From Vibrio sp. ED004 (GTDB lineage Bacteria > Pseudomonadota > Gammaproteobacteria > Enterobacterales > Vibrionaceae), in the NCBI RefSeq assembly GCF_023206395.1, contig NZ_CP066150.1, positions 620,001-684,000 of the forward strand: DNA of 64,000 nucleotides, read 5' to 3'. This document shows positions 10,708 to 19,870 of this stretch, piece after piece. A program made the translations under genes and the position numbers. Each line of letters begins with the position of its first letter. Positions within the stretch are counted from its first letter, which is position 1. The notes beneath the pieces were generated by a model that saw only the letters and a program-made list of their open reading frames with translations, was not told where the DNA came from and did no database searches.

Positions 10708-11082
10708 ATGAAGAAAGTACTATTGGTAACCATATTTAGTGTCGCTGCGTTAGCAGGGTGTAGTCAGAAATCTGAGGTCCCAGAACAGTCACAAGAGACT
10801 CCGAATCCGATCTGTAGCACTAAGAACCTGACAGGTGGTTGGTCACAAAGCGATATCACCCCAGAAGCCAAGCAAGCTTTAGATGTGGTTCTCGGACAAA
10901 TGAATACATCAGCAAAGCTCGAAAAAATCTTGAGCGTTCGCACTCAAGTAGTCGCGGGTTTGAACTACGCGATCGAGTTTGAAATGGATAATGGTCAGGT
11001 GTGGAATACTGTTGTTTATCGTTCACTTCAAGGTGATCTCGAAATGATGCAGGCTGCACAGCAAGGTCGTTTGTGCCAATAA
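10708..11082 (+). CDS. Cystatin-like lipoprotein
   Basis: A 124-residue lipoprotein: signal peptide ending in the lipobox LAGC (Cys18), so it is lipid-anchored at a periplasmic membrane face or on the surface. The mature part carries QVVAG near residue 76, the classic QxVxG loop with which cystatins plug papain-like cysteine proteases, followed by beta strands YAIEFEMDNGQVW and TVVYRSL that suit the cystatin sheet. Two further cysteines near residues 37 and 123 could form a disulphide. It is monocistronic, between its own terminator and that of the collagenase gene. A protease-inhibitor role is inferred from the motif only; small cystatin-fold domains can have other functions. Confidence 0.72.
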   Translation: MKKVLLVTIFSVAALAGCSQKSEVPEQSQETPNPICSTKNLTGGWSQSDITPEAKQALDVVLGQMNTSAKLEKILSVRTQVVAGLNYAIEFEMDNGQVWNTVVYRSLQGDLEMMQAAQQGRLCQ

Positions 11083-11100
11083 GCTCGCTTAACGAATAAG

Positions 11101-11130
11101 AAAAATGGCTCCCAATTGGGAGCCATTTTT
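11101..11130. terminator. Bidirectional terminator (perfect palindrome)
   Basis: 30-bp perfect palindrome centred on CCCAATTGGG, with A5 on the left and T5 on the right, between two convergent genes. Confidence 0.9.
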
Positions 11131-11174
11131 GATTCTAATTAAGGTCAGCTTATTACGTCCAATAGAAGACGTTC

Positions 11175-11783
11175 CTAATCCGTTAGCGCTGGTTCAGAAA
11201 GCTCTGGTTCAGAAATATTGGGCTCAGACAGTTCTTGTACACACGCTCGGCTGATATCTTCATCAATGTAAGCCATTCCCAGCTTGTTCAAGTAATCCAT
11301 ACGATCAGCAGTGCGAAGCTCAATATCAGGGCCTGCGACGTTGTTCTCTTGATAAACCTTAGCCATGTGAGCCATGAATTGCTCGCCCACACTCATCATT
11401 AACAGGCTCATCGCACCCACGTCCGGTCTTACTTTGGCATGCTGTTTTTCAGACAGGTTTACCGCTAACACGATAGGTTGTTCTTCTCCTTCGAAACGAA
11501 CACTGCGCTCACGAACGGTTTGTTGCGCCCAGTAATACGCCAGCTCTTTACTCTGAGTCAGGAACACAGGTTCAACCGACTCGGTGTAGTTATTGCCAAT
11601 CGTTGCCATGGTTTTTGAAGCGGCCTCATTGAGTGCTTTGTCTCCAGAACGTTTCAGTCCTTGTCCTTTAATTGAAGTAAGCAAGGCTGAAGACGTGCCG
11701 TGATACCAAGTATCACCCGTTGCGAAACCATTTTCTGATAGCAGCGTTTTTGCATCTTGTAGGTGTTTAGGTATTGAAGTCAT
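11175..11783 (-). CDS. Hypothetical protein with ADP-ribosyltransferase-like motifs
   Basis: Not firmly recognised. I take ATG at 11783 (protein MTSIPKHLQ...), which has GAGAG about 8 bases upstream, rather than an upstream TTG; this gives 202 residues. WYHGTSSALLTSIKGQGL near residue 26 resembles the His-Gly-Thr strand-helix that binds NAD in ADP-ribosyltransferase/PARP-like folds. VFLTQSKELAYYWA near residue 75 resembles the second ART motif (strand, Ser/Thr, helix with Tyr/Ala). A hydrophobic strand PIVLAVNL follows. The C-terminus is acidic with repeated SEP units. It lies downstream of aceA on the same strand, beyond a strong terminator. ART identity is an inference from these motifs. 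Confidence 0.6.
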   Translation of the reverse strand: MTSIPKHLQDAKTLLSENGFATGDTWYHGTSSALLTSIKGQGLKRSGDKALNEAASKTMATIGNNYTESVEPVFLTQSKELAYYWAQQTVRERSVRFEGEEQPIVLAVNLSEKQHAKVRPDVGAMSLLMMSVGEQFMAHMAKVYQENNVAGPDIELRTADRMDYLNKLGMAYIDEDISRACVQELSEPNISEPELSEPALTD

Positions 11784-11895
11784 AGGCACTCTCAATCAAA
11801 AGAAATATCAACAAACAGGAATCTCAACAACATGAATACAGTTAGCTTAAACAGATGTTGCTTAGCTGACCGTGGTGTAGAACACAATTCTTAGA

Positions 11896-11934
11896 CTTTG
11901 AGATAAAGCCGGCAGTACAAGCTTTATCTCAAAG
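11896..11934 (-). other. Perfect 14-bp stem-loop downstream of aceA
   Basis: CTTTGAGATAAAGC (11896-11909) pairs exactly with 11921-11934 across an 11-nt loop. The right arm shares four bases (11931-11934) with the next hairpin, so both cannot form fully at once. No T-tract follows on the minus strand. Confidence 0.7.
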
Positions 11935-11983
11935 CCTTCCCCCGGATCTTACCTAAGTAAGAGAGAAGGGCGGGGGAGGCTTT
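11931..11983 (-). terminator. aceA transcription terminator
   Basis: A GC-rich stem (11931-11944 with 11971-11983; one bulged T) closes 11 bp after the aceA stop codon on the minus strand. The stem starts and ends in AAAG/CTTT. It is a strong candidate for ending the aceA transcript. Confidence 0.7.
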
Positions 11984-11994
11984 AGTGCTAGCGA

Positions 11995-13593
11995 TTAATC
12001 AAATTGGTTAGACGTATTCGCTTCGCCCGCTGCTTTTAGTGCATTCTCACCAGCGAAGTACTCTTTGTGGTCATCACCGATGTCTGAACCAGACATGTTT
12101 TGGTGTTTAACACATGCGATGCCTTGGCGGATCTCTTTACGTTGAACATTTGCAACGTAACCCAACATGCCTTGGTCGCCGAAGTACTCTTTCGCAAGGT
12201 TGTCGGTAGACAGCGCTGCAGTGTGGTAAGTCGGTAGCGTAATCAAGTGGTGGAAGATACCTGCTTCACGAGATGCGTCCGCTTGGAATGTACGAATCTT
12301 CTCATCAGCACTTGCAGACAGTTCAGTTTCATCGTATTCCGCGCTCATTAGGTTTGCACGGTCGTAAGCAGATACATCTTTACCTTCAGCAACCAATGCA
12401 TCGTAAGCTTGTTGACGGAAGTTTAGCGTCCAGTTGAATGATGGAGAGTTGTTGTAAACCAGTTTCGCGTTAGGGTGAACTTCGCGAACGCCGTCCATCA
12501 TCTCTTTGATTTGGCCAATGTGTGGCTTCTCAGTCTCAATCCAAAGTAGGTCAGCACCTGCGTTGATTGCTTCAATACAGTCGAATACACAACGGTCTTC
12601 ACCAGTACCTTGGCGGAATTGGTACAAACCTGAAGGTAGACGCTTAGGTCGAACTAGCTTACCGTCACGGTTAAAGCAAACGTCGCCTTCTGCCATATCT
12701 GCAACATCGATCTCTTCAACATCTAGGTATGAGTTGTAGATATCACCTTGGTCGCCCGGCTCTTTCACTACTGCGATTTCTTTTGTTAGGCCAGCACCTT
12801 GAGAATCGGTACGAGCAACAATAACGCCGTTGTCGATTCCCAGTTCAAGGAAAGCGTAACGAAGTGCGCGAAGTTTTGCGTGGAAGTCAGCGTGTGGAAC
12901 CGTTACTTTGCCGTCTTGGTGACCACATTGCTTCTCATCGGCAACTTGGTTTTCAATTTGTAGACAACATGCGCCCGCTTCAATCATCTGCTTAGCCATT
13001 AGGTAAGTCGCTTCTGCGTTACCGAAACCAGCATCGATATCGGCAATGATTGGCACCACGTGTGTTACGTGATTGTCGATTTTGTCTTGGATAAGGTCTT
13101 GTTGGTTAACATCGCCCGCTTCACGTGCAGCGTCTAGCTCACGGAATAAACCACCCAGTTCACGTGCATCAGCTTGGCGCAGGAATGTGTATAGTTCTTC
13201 TACTAGGCCAGCAACCGATGTTTTTTCATGCATTGATTGGTCTGGAAGTGGACCAAAGTCTGAGCGAAGTGCTGCAACCATCCAACCTGATAGGTATAGG
13301 TAGCGGCGATCTGTCTTGCCATCAAAGTGCTTCTTAATAGAAATCAGCTTTTGTTGACCGATAAAACCATGCCAGCAACCTAAAGACTGAGTGTATTGAG
13401 AGCTGTCTTTATCGTAAGCCTCCATATCCGCACGCATGATATCTGCCGTGTATTGCGCGATATCTAGACCTGTTTTGAATTTGTTTTGAGCTCGCATACG
13501 AGCAGCAGATTCAGCATTGATTGCATCCCATGGAGCACCTGCAGCGCTTTTTGCAACTTCTATCATTTCGATATCTTGTGTAATTTGCGACAT
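11995..13593 (-). CDS. aceA: Isocitrate lyase
   Basis: Cleaves isocitrate to glyoxylate and succinate, the first step of the glyoxylate shunt, in the cytoplasm. The 532-residue product belongs to the longer isocitrate lyase subclass (as in Pseudomonas, about 531 residues). The active-site signature is KQCGHQDGKV near residue 220 (the usual KKCGH with Gln), with SGWMVAALRSDFG near the N-terminus and LVYNNSPSFNW in the C-terminal half. It is divergent from a LysR-type regulator, beyond which lies malate synthase G, so the whole shunt is encoded together. The lysR-aceA intergenic region (130 bp) should hold the control sites. Confidence 0.97.
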   Translation of the reverse strand: MSQITQDIEMIEVAKSAAGAPWDAINAESAARMRAQNKFKTGLDIAQYTADIMRADMEAYDKDSSQYTQSLGCWHGFIGQQKLISIKKHFDGKTDRRYLYLSGWMVAALRSDFGPLPDQSMHEKTSVAGLVEELYTFLRQADARELGGLFRELDAAREAGDVNQQDLIQDKIDNHVTHVVPIIADIDAGFGNAEATYLMAKQMIEAGACCLQIENQVADEKQCGHQDGKVTVPHADFHAKLRALRYAFLELGIDNGVIVARTDSQGAGLTKEIAVVKEPGDQGDIYNSYLDVEEIDVADMAEGDVCFNRDGKLVRPKRLPSGLYQFRQGTGEDRCVFDCIEAINAGADLLWIETEKPHIGQIKEMMDGVREVHPNAKLVYNNSPSFNWTLNFRQQAYDALVAEGKDVSAYDRANLMSAEYDETELSASADEKIRTFQADASREAGIFHHLITLPTYHTAALSTDNLAKEYFGDQGMLGYVANVQRKEIRQGIACVKHQNMSGSDIGDDHKEYFAGENALKAAGEANTSNQFD

Positions 13594-13723
13594 AACTATT
13601 CCTTAGTTTCACGTGGGGTATGGTTGCCAAATTGGCTTGGATTAAAACTTTGCTATGGACAAAGAATAACCATGCATGTGATAATTTTGTTAATTTATAG
13701 TTATTATATTCGGTATTTTTCTT

Positions 13724-14677
13724 ATGAATATTGCTCGTATAGACCTTAATTTACTTGTGTATTTAGACATGTTGCTACGTGAAAGAAACGTTACACGAGC
13801 GGCAAATCAATTAGGAATAACTCAACCAGCCATGAGTAATGGACTGCGCCGATTGCGTGATCTGTTTGAAGATCCACTATTGGTGAGAACCAGTGAAGGG
13901 ATGGTACCGACCGAGCGAGCGCAAAAGTTGCAGCCACTGATTCGAAACATCTTGGCGAATGTAGAGAAGACACTGCAGCCGACCACAGAGTTTAACGCAG
14001 AAGACAGTGAACGCGTGTTTCGTATCATGGCGAGTGACTATGCAGAGTCGACCATTATTCAACCTCTTCTGAAAAGGTTAAGTGAGATCGCACCGAAAAT
14101 ACGACTGGATATCATGACGCCAAGTGACGTGAGTTATCAGGATGTAGAGCAAGGTACCGTTGATATAATTATCAACCGATTTGACGATATTCCTCAGTCT
14201 TTTCACCAGATGAGCCTTTGGCACGACGGGTTTTCTTGTCTATTTAGTTGTGACAACCCGATAGCCGACAACTTCGATATTTTGTCTTATTTAAAGGCGC
14301 AACATATTTGGGTAAGTAAGACCGGCATGGGAACGGGAGTGGGGATCAACCCAAGCGAAGCACAAAAGCTTGGTTGGATAGATGAAGCACTAATGCGCAT
14401 TGGTAAAACCCGTAACATCACGGTGTTTACGCGACACTACTTGTCGGCGATTCTCTTCGCACAACAGAAGAACCTGATCCTGACTATTCCTACCAAAGCG
14501 GCTCAACTGCAGCGCAATAACCCTAGATTGTTGATCAAGCCTGCGCCATTTGCGATTGAACCCTTTGAGGTGAAGATGGCGTGGAGTCCATTGTTACAAA
14601 CCAATCCAGACCATCAGTGGATGCGTCGTTTGATTAAAAGTGTCGCTAACGAAATCGAGAGTGGAGTGACGGAATAA
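13724..14677 (+). CDS. LysR-type transcriptional regulator of the glyoxylate shunt (inferred)
   Basis: A 317-residue LysR-family regulator. The N-terminal winged helix-turn-helix (residues 1-62: NLLVYLDMLLRERNVTRAANQLGITQPAMSNGLRRLRDLF) is followed by a LysR substrate-binding domain (about 90-300). It sits between divergent aceA and co-directional glcB, a placement typical of a local regulator for both. The effector is unknown; glyoxylate or a C2/C4 metabolite would make sense. The ATG at 13724 is the only start giving a complete HTH. Confidence 0.88.
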   Translation: MNIARIDLNLLVYLDMLLRERNVTRAANQLGITQPAMSNGLRRLRDLFEDPLLVRTSEGMVPTERAQKLQPLIRNILANVEKTLQPTTEFNAEDSERVFRIMASDYAESTIIQPLLKRLSEIAPKIRLDIMTPSDVSYQDVEQGTVDIIINRFDDIPQSFHQMSLWHDGFSCLFSCDNPIADNFDILSYLKAQHIWVSKTGMGTGVGINPSEAQKLGWIDEALMRIGKTRNITVFTRHYLSAILFAQQKNLILTIPTKAAQLQRNNPRLLIKPAPFAIEPFEVKMAWSPLLQTNPDHQWMRRLIKSVANEIESGVTE

Positions 14678-14832
14678 CACAGTTTGTAGGGTATTTTTTA
14701 TATGAATATCCAATATAACCGGCATAAATTAGCTAAATTCATGTCCGTTAAGTAAGTTTAATTCAGTAAAGTAAATTTGAGCTAGTCACGAAAATTTATT
14801 GAGTAGCCATCAGTTAGTTTGAGAGAGATTTT

Positions 14833-17019
14833 ATGAGCAGTCGTATTCAACAGGGAAGCTTGAACATTGATAGCACCCTCTACCAATTAATTAATGAGCA
14901 GGTAATTCCTGGAACAGGCATTGTCGCTGAAGACTTTTGGCAATCATTTGCAACCATCCTTGAAGATTTGGCGCCAAAGAATCGCGCATTGCTTATCAAG
15001 CGCGAAGATCTTCAACATCAAATTGACGTTTGGCATCAAGAGCGTGCTGGGCAAACGCTAGATCTTGTAGAGTACAAACAGTTCTTACAGCAGATCGGTT
15101 ATTTGGTTCCTGAAGGCGATGACTTTCAAGTGACGACAGCGAGCGTAGAACCTGAGATCGCAACACAAGCTGGGCCGCAGCTTGTGGTGCCAATCATGAA
15201 CGCACGTTTTGCACTTAACGCAGCCAATGCGCGTTGGGGCAGCCTATATGATGCGCTCTACGGAACGGACGTGATCAGTGAAAGTGATGGCGCGGAAAAG
15301 GGCGGAAGCTTTAACCCTGTTCGTGGCGCTAAAGTAGTGAGCTATGCTCGCGGGTTCCTTGATGACGCCGCGCCGCTGAATGGTGTTTCTCATAAAGACG
15401 TGACCAAATACAGCATCAGCAATGTGAGCATTGGCAACACGCTGACAGCAACGCTAGATAATGGCGAAGAAGTCACGCTAATTGATCGCAACCAATTTAT
15501 TGGTTATCAAGGAGACGCAAGCTCGCCTTCTTGTATCCTGCTTAAACACAATAATCTCCATATCGAAATTCAAATCGACCCGAGCGCACCAATTGGTAGC
15601 GTTGATGTGGCGGGTGTTAAAGATGTGCTGGTGGAATCGGCACTGACCACGATTATGGATTGCGAAGATTCTGTAGCCGCAGTTGATGGTGAAGACAAAG
15701 CATTGGCTTACCGCAACTGGTTAGGCTTAATGAAGGGCGACCTGCAAGAGTCGCTAGAGAAAAACGGCAAAACCATCGTTCGTAACCTAAACCCTGATCG
15801 TCAATACACCAGTGTGACGGGTGGTGAAATCTCACTTAAAGGTCGCAGCATGTTGTTCATACGCAACGTGGGCCACCTAATGACTAACCCTGCGATTATT
15901 GATGCCGAAGGTAATGAAGTGCCTGAAGGTATCATGGATGGCATGGTGACATCACTTATCGCAATGCACGATTTAAAGGGTAATAGCCCTTACCAAAACT
16001 CGACCGCGAACAGCATCAATATTGTTAAACCTAAGATGCATGGCCCTGAAGAAGTGGCTTTCACCAATGAGTTGTTTGGTCGCATTGAAGATGCATTAGG
16101 TTTAGATCGCTTCACCATCAAAGTCGGCATCATGGACGAAGAGCGTCGTACCTCTGTGAACTTGAAAGAATGTATTCGTGCAGCTAAAGATCGTGTTGTG
16201 TTCATCAACACAGGTTTCTTAGACCGTACCGGCGATGAGATTCACACCAGTATGGAAGCGGGTCCTTTTGCTCCTAAAACACAGTTGAAAACCATGACAT
16301 GGATTGGCGCATACGAAGATCAAAACGTTGATCTTGGCTTAGCTTGTGGCCTGCAAGGTAAAGCCCAGATTGGTAAAGGTATGTGGCCAGAGCCAGATAA
16401 TATGGCCAAGATGATGGACGCGAAAATCGGACACCCACAAGCCGGTGCAAATACCGCTTGGGTTCCTTCTCCAACTGCGGCGACTCTGCATGCCTTGCAC
16501 TATCACAAGGTGAGTGTTCCTAGCCGTCAGAAAGAGCTTCGTGAGCGTGTGAGAGCAAATGTTGACGATATTCTTACTATCCCGCTGCTAGGCAACCAAA
16601 AGCTTACTGCTCAAGATATCCAAAAAGAACTGGACAACAATACGCAAGGTATTCTTGGTTACGTAGTTCGTTGGATAGACCAAGGCGTAGGTTGTTCGAA
16701 AGTGCCTGATATTAACGATGTAGGGTTAATGGAAGACCGTGCGACGCTGCGTATTTCAAGCCAACACATCGCTAACTGGTTACGTCATGGTATTTGCGAG
16801 GAAGCCCAAGTAATGAAAACCATGAAGCGCATGGCAGCAGTGGTTGATGAGCAAAATGCAGGGGATCCAAGCTACCAAAACATGACGCCTGATTTTGAAA
16901 ACAGCATTGCGTTTTCAGCAGCGTGTCAGTTGGTATTTGAAGGCTGTGCTCAGCCGAGTGGTTATACCGAGCCAGTGTTACACGCGATGCGTCTAAAGCT
17001 GAAAGCGCAGAGTGCTTGA
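14833..17019 (+). CDS. glcB: Malate synthase G
   Basis: Condenses glyoxylate with acetyl-CoA to give malate, the second step of the glyoxylate shunt. The 728-residue length is that of the monomeric G isoform (E. coli GlcB 723), not the shorter A form. Recognisable blocks include [35 protein letters not shown] (metal and glyoxylate pocket), [13 protein letters not shown] and [25 protein letters not shown]. An AGAGAGA element lies about 6 bases before the ATG. It is downstream of the LysR gene with its own promoter space (155 bp) and is followed by a strong terminator. Confidence 0.97.
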   Translation: MSSRIQQGSLNIDSTLYQLINEQVIPGTGIVAEDFWQSFATILEDLAPKNRALLIKREDLQHQIDVWHQERAGQTLDLVEYKQFLQQIGYLVPEGDDFQVTTASVEPEIATQAGPQLVVPIMNARFALNAANARWGSLYDALYGTDVISESDGAEKGGSFNPVRGAKVVSYARGFLDDAAPLNGVSHKDVTKYSISNVSIGNTLTATLDNGEEVTLIDRNQFIGYQGDASSPSCILLKHNNLHIEIQIDPSAPIGSVDVAGVKDVLVESALTTIMDCEDSVAAVDGEDKALAYRNWLGLMKGDLQESLEKNGKTIVRNLNPDRQYTSVTGGEISLKGRSMLFIRNVGHLMTNPAIIDAEGNEVPEGIMDGMVTSLIAMHDLKGNSPYQNSTANSINIVKPKMHGPEEVAFTNELFGRIEDALGLDRFTIKVGIMDEERRTSVNLKECIRAAKDRVVFINTGFLDRTGDEIHTSMEAGPFAPKTQLKTMTWIGAYEDQNVDLGLACGLQGKAQIGKGMWPEPDNMAKMMDAKIGHPQAGANTAWVPSPTAATLHALHYHKVSVPSRQKELRERVRANVDDILTIPLLGNQKLTAQDIQKELDNNTQGILGYVVRWIDQGVGCSKVPDINDVGLMEDRATLRISSQHIANWLRHGICEEAQVMKTMKRMAAVVDEQNAGDPSYQNMTPDFENSIAFSAACQLVFEGCAQPSGYTEPVLHAMRLKLKAQSA

Positions 17020-17153
17020 GTCGGAAAGTGCTAAATCGCAGATAAGCGAAAGCACAAAAAGCCTAAATCACTGAAATAGCAAAGTGACCTAATAATAAAA
17101 ATAGAGAAAGAAAAATACTAAAAAAAGACCCCCCCTTTAACCGAGCCCAAGGT

Positions 17154-17181
17154 GCCGCGCTTCATAGCGCGGCTTTTTTTT
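17154..17181 (+). terminator. Intrinsic terminator after glcB
   Basis: GCCGCGC (17154-17160) pairs with GCGCGGC (17167-17173), followed by a run of eight T. Confidence 0.9.
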
Positions 17182-17283
17182 AGCTTTTAGTTAGATACAG
17201 GATCTGAGATTGAATGCGGGATCAGAGATTAGAAGTGAAAAACAGTTATCTTTCTCCCACCAAACCTAATTTTCGCCAAAACC

Positions 17284-18711
17284 TTAGTTACCACCGAAAC
17301 ATAGATACTTAATATCCATGTACTCGTCGATGCCTTCTTTAGCACCTTCACGGCCAATGCCTGACTGTTTAACCCCACCGAAAGGTGCAACCTCAGTTGA
17401 GATCATGCCGTCATTAATGCCAACCATACCGTACTCAAGTGCTTCTGCTACCTTCCACACTCGGTGGATATTCTGGCTGTAGAAGTAAGACGCCAAGCCA
17501 TAAATGGTGTCGTTCGCCATTTCGATCAGCTCTTCATCGCTGTCGAACTTCATAACCGGAGCGACAGGGCCAAAGATCTCTTGTTGAACGATGTCCATAT
17601 CGTGCTTCACGTCTTTGAGAATGACAGGCTGAATGAACAAGCCCGCAAGCTCTTGAGTTGGGGTGACAGGTTGTGCACCTTGTTCAATGGCACGATCAAT
17701 CAAACCTTGAATGTTTTGTTTCGCTCTTTCACTGATCACAGGGCCAATGTTGACGCCCGCGTCTAAGCCGTTACCAATTTTAAGTTGCTGTACCGCTTGG
17801 TCAAATTTAGCCACAAACTCATCGTGCACTTTGCTATGAACATAGAATCGGTTAGCACAAACACAGGTTTGGCCTGCATTACGGAATTTCGAAGCCATTG
17901 CGCCTTGAACCGCAGCATCGATATCGGCATCGTCAAACACGATAAACGGAGCATTACCGCCAAGTTCCATCGAGGTGCGTTTGATGCCTTTTGCCGCTTG
18001 AGCCATCAAGATACTGCCGACGCGGGTCGACCCAGTGAAAGAGATTTTTTTGATAAGCGGATGCGAAGTGAATAGGTTGCCCACTTGTTCAGGGCTTTCA
18101 CCAAGAACGACTTGGAGCAGATCTTTAGGGATACCCGCTTGATAAGCCAGTTCAACCACAGCAAAAGCAGAAAGCGGTGTCTCATCCGAAGGTTTCACTA
18201 CAAAGCTACAACCCGCTGCTAAGGCAGGAGCCGCTTTACGAGTGATCATTGCAATCGGGAAGTTCCATGGCGTAATCGCACATGCGACACCAATAGGCTG
18301 CTTGATGGTCACCAAGCGTTTGCCAGCGACTGTGCTAGGAATGGAATCACCATAAGTGCGCTTCGCTTCTTCCGCAAACCACTCAATGAAGCTCGCGCCA
18401 TACACGACTTCACCTGTCGCCTCGGCTAACGGCTTGCCCTGTTCCATTGTCATGATTCGAGCAAGGTCATCCTTGTTTTCGAGGATCAACTGGTGCCAGC
18501 GATGAAGCAGTGCTGCACGAGATTTAGCAGGAATTTTTGCCCACTCTTTCTGCGCTACATTAGCTCGTTCAATCGCGCTCGCTAACTCTGTTTCTGATGA
18601 TATCGGTGCGTGCCCGATGAGTTCATCCGTTGCTGGGTTTGTGACTGCAACTGCGTTGTTCGCTTCTGTCACCATAAAAGAGAGTAAGTGCTGGTTATCA
18701 ATGTTTAGCAT
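17284..18711 (-). CDS. gabD: NAD(P)-dependent succinate-semialdehyde dehydrogenase-type aldehyde dehydrogenase
   Basis: A 475-residue aldehyde dehydrogenase most like GabD. It has the PWNFP cofactor/active-site segment (ITPWNFPIAM, near residue 148), the catalytic glutamate in MELGGNAPFIVFDDAD (near 248) and the catalytic cysteine in NAGQTCVCANR (near 282), and ends in GVKQSGIGREGAKEGIDEYM as in GabD enzymes. It usually oxidises succinate semialdehyde to succinate. No GABA transaminase is nearby; instead it lies beside an IclR regulator and the taurine genes, so it could act on another aldehyde such as a taurine or homotaurine by-product. That is speculation. Confidence 0.88.
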   Translation of the reverse strand: MLNIDNQHLLSFMVTEANNAVAVTNPATDELIGHAPISSETELASAIERANVAQKEWAKIPAKSRAALLHRWHQLILENKDDLARIMTMEQGKPLAEATGEVVYGASFIEWFAEEAKRTYGDSIPSTVAGKRLVTIKQPIGVACAITPWNFPIAMITRKAAPALAAGCSFVVKPSDETPLSAFAVVELAYQAGIPKDLLQVVLGESPEQVGNLFTSHPLIKKISFTGSTRVGSILMAQAAKGIKRTSMELGGNAPFIVFDDADIDAAVQGAMASKFRNAGQTCVCANRFYVHSKVHDEFVAKFDQAVQQLKIGNGLDAGVNIGPVISERAKQNIQGLIDRAIEQGAQPVTPTQELAGLFIQPVILKDVKHDMDIVQQEIFGPVAPVMKFDSDEELIEMANDTIYGLASYFYSQNIHRVWKVAEALEYGMVGINDGMISTEVAPFGGVKQSGIGREGAKEGIDEYMDIKYLCFGGN

Positions 18712-18927
18712 CGTGATTCCTTTGTCGTGATTACTTTAGACGTGTTGCTGATGTGCGGGTTGGCGAGTGTTCAGATCACTTCGACCAAATGTTGATTAGT
18801 CGCAGATTGTGGTCGTTAATTCGATAGTTTTGAAGCCCTTGTTTGCGCAAGCATTGTTTACCAAAGTAGGGCCTTCGAAATCCATGATCAGCTAAGTCAT
18901 GGACTTCGAAATTCTTTAAGAAAGTGC

Positions 18928-19761
18928 TTACTGCTGACTCCAATTATCAGCTTCGATCTTCGCCAGCGCTTTTGCTGCTTTTTGAAGTGCGGGCAAGAAT
19001 TTTATTGCTTCGTCCGGTTTCACTCGAATCACAGGTGCTTGTATCGCTAAACCTAGGTTTGATTGACCTGTTGGTGAGGGGATCAGCACAGCGATACAGA
19101 CTAAGCCTGGTAAAAACTCTTCATCATCAATAGCAAAACCTTGGATTTTCGCTTCTTCAATGTCTTTCTCTAGAGTCGAATAGTCGGTAATCGTGTTTAC
19201 GGTGTATTGAGTTAGCGGCACATTTTCAATTAATCGTCTGCGCTGCGACTTAGACATATGAGCTAAAAACAGTTTGCCAGTAGCCGAGCAGTGCACGGGA
19301 ACGCGAGAGCCGGGGTGAAGGTGAAAGCGAAGGGGAGCTTCAGTTTCTGCACGATCGAGATAGATGATCTCACCGCTCGATAGTGCGGTTAGGTTGCAGC
19401 TCTCGCCGACTTCTGCTCGAAGGTTTTCAAGAATCGTGCGTCTTGCGCTGTGCATGGTGCTGTTGAACAGTAGGTTTTCAGCCAGCTTTCTGAGTCGAAT
19501 GCCAGAGCTGTAATGTTTTTCATCACCGTCTCTTTGAATGATGCCTGCGGATTCTAATTGTTGCAGCATACGGTGCAGAGTGGGTTTCGGTAGTCCTGTT
19601 TCTTCGACGAGCCCTTGAAGGGAAATAAACTCGTCTTTTTGCGCTATCACCTCTAATAGTGCAAAAAGTCGGAGAGTGGGCGTATCTCCTTGAACTTGTG
19701 GTGTTTCTGTTTGCATACAGTGATTCATCCTTGCGATATGTCTATGTGTAAGAGTGTACAT
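18928..19761 (-). CDS. IclR-family transcriptional regulator
   Basis: A 277-residue IclR-type protein. The N-terminal winged HTH (about residues 27-85: LRLFALLEVIAQKDEFISLQGLVEETGLPKPTLHRMLQQLESAGII) precedes the IclR effector-binding domain (about 100-270; GSRVPVHCSATGKLFLA is characteristic). It is divergent from pta and upstream of gabD on the same strand, so it is a likely local regulator of the taurine/sulfoacetaldehyde genes. This is notable because known bacterial taurine clusters are usually controlled by a MocR-type TauR. The ATG at 19761 is uncertain; Met12 or Met16 are alternative starts. Confidence 0.88.
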   Translation of the reverse strand: MYTLTHRHIARMNHCMQTETPQVQGDTPTLRLFALLEVIAQKDEFISLQGLVEETGLPKPTLHRMLQQLESAGIIQRDGDEKHYSSGIRLRKLAENLLFNSTMHSARRTILENLRAEVGESCNLTALSSGEIIYLDRAETEAPLRFHLHPGSRVPVHCSATGKLFLAHMSKSQRRRLIENVPLTQYTVNTITDYSTLEKDIEEAKIQGFAIDDEEFLPGLVCIAVLIPSPTGQSNLGLAIQAPVIRVKPDEAIKFLPALQKAAKALAKIEADNWSQQ

Positions 19762-19837
19762 ACCAAATCAATATTCTTCAATTATCTGAATAAAATTTGA
19801 CCTTTTTTATTATTTCAATAATATAAATGTAAATTAT

Positions 19838-19850
19838 GGAACAATTAATC
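19838..19850 (+). promoter_or_regulatory. Candidate operator GGAACAATT in front of pta
   Basis: GGAACAATTAATC lies 21 bp before the pta start, between pta and the divergent iclR gene. The same GGAACAATT core (complement strand) occurs in front of xsc. It is a candidate binding site for the IclR-type regulator, on sequence recurrence only. Confidence 0.35.
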
Positions 19851-19870
19851 TCAATAAATGGAATTTTAAG

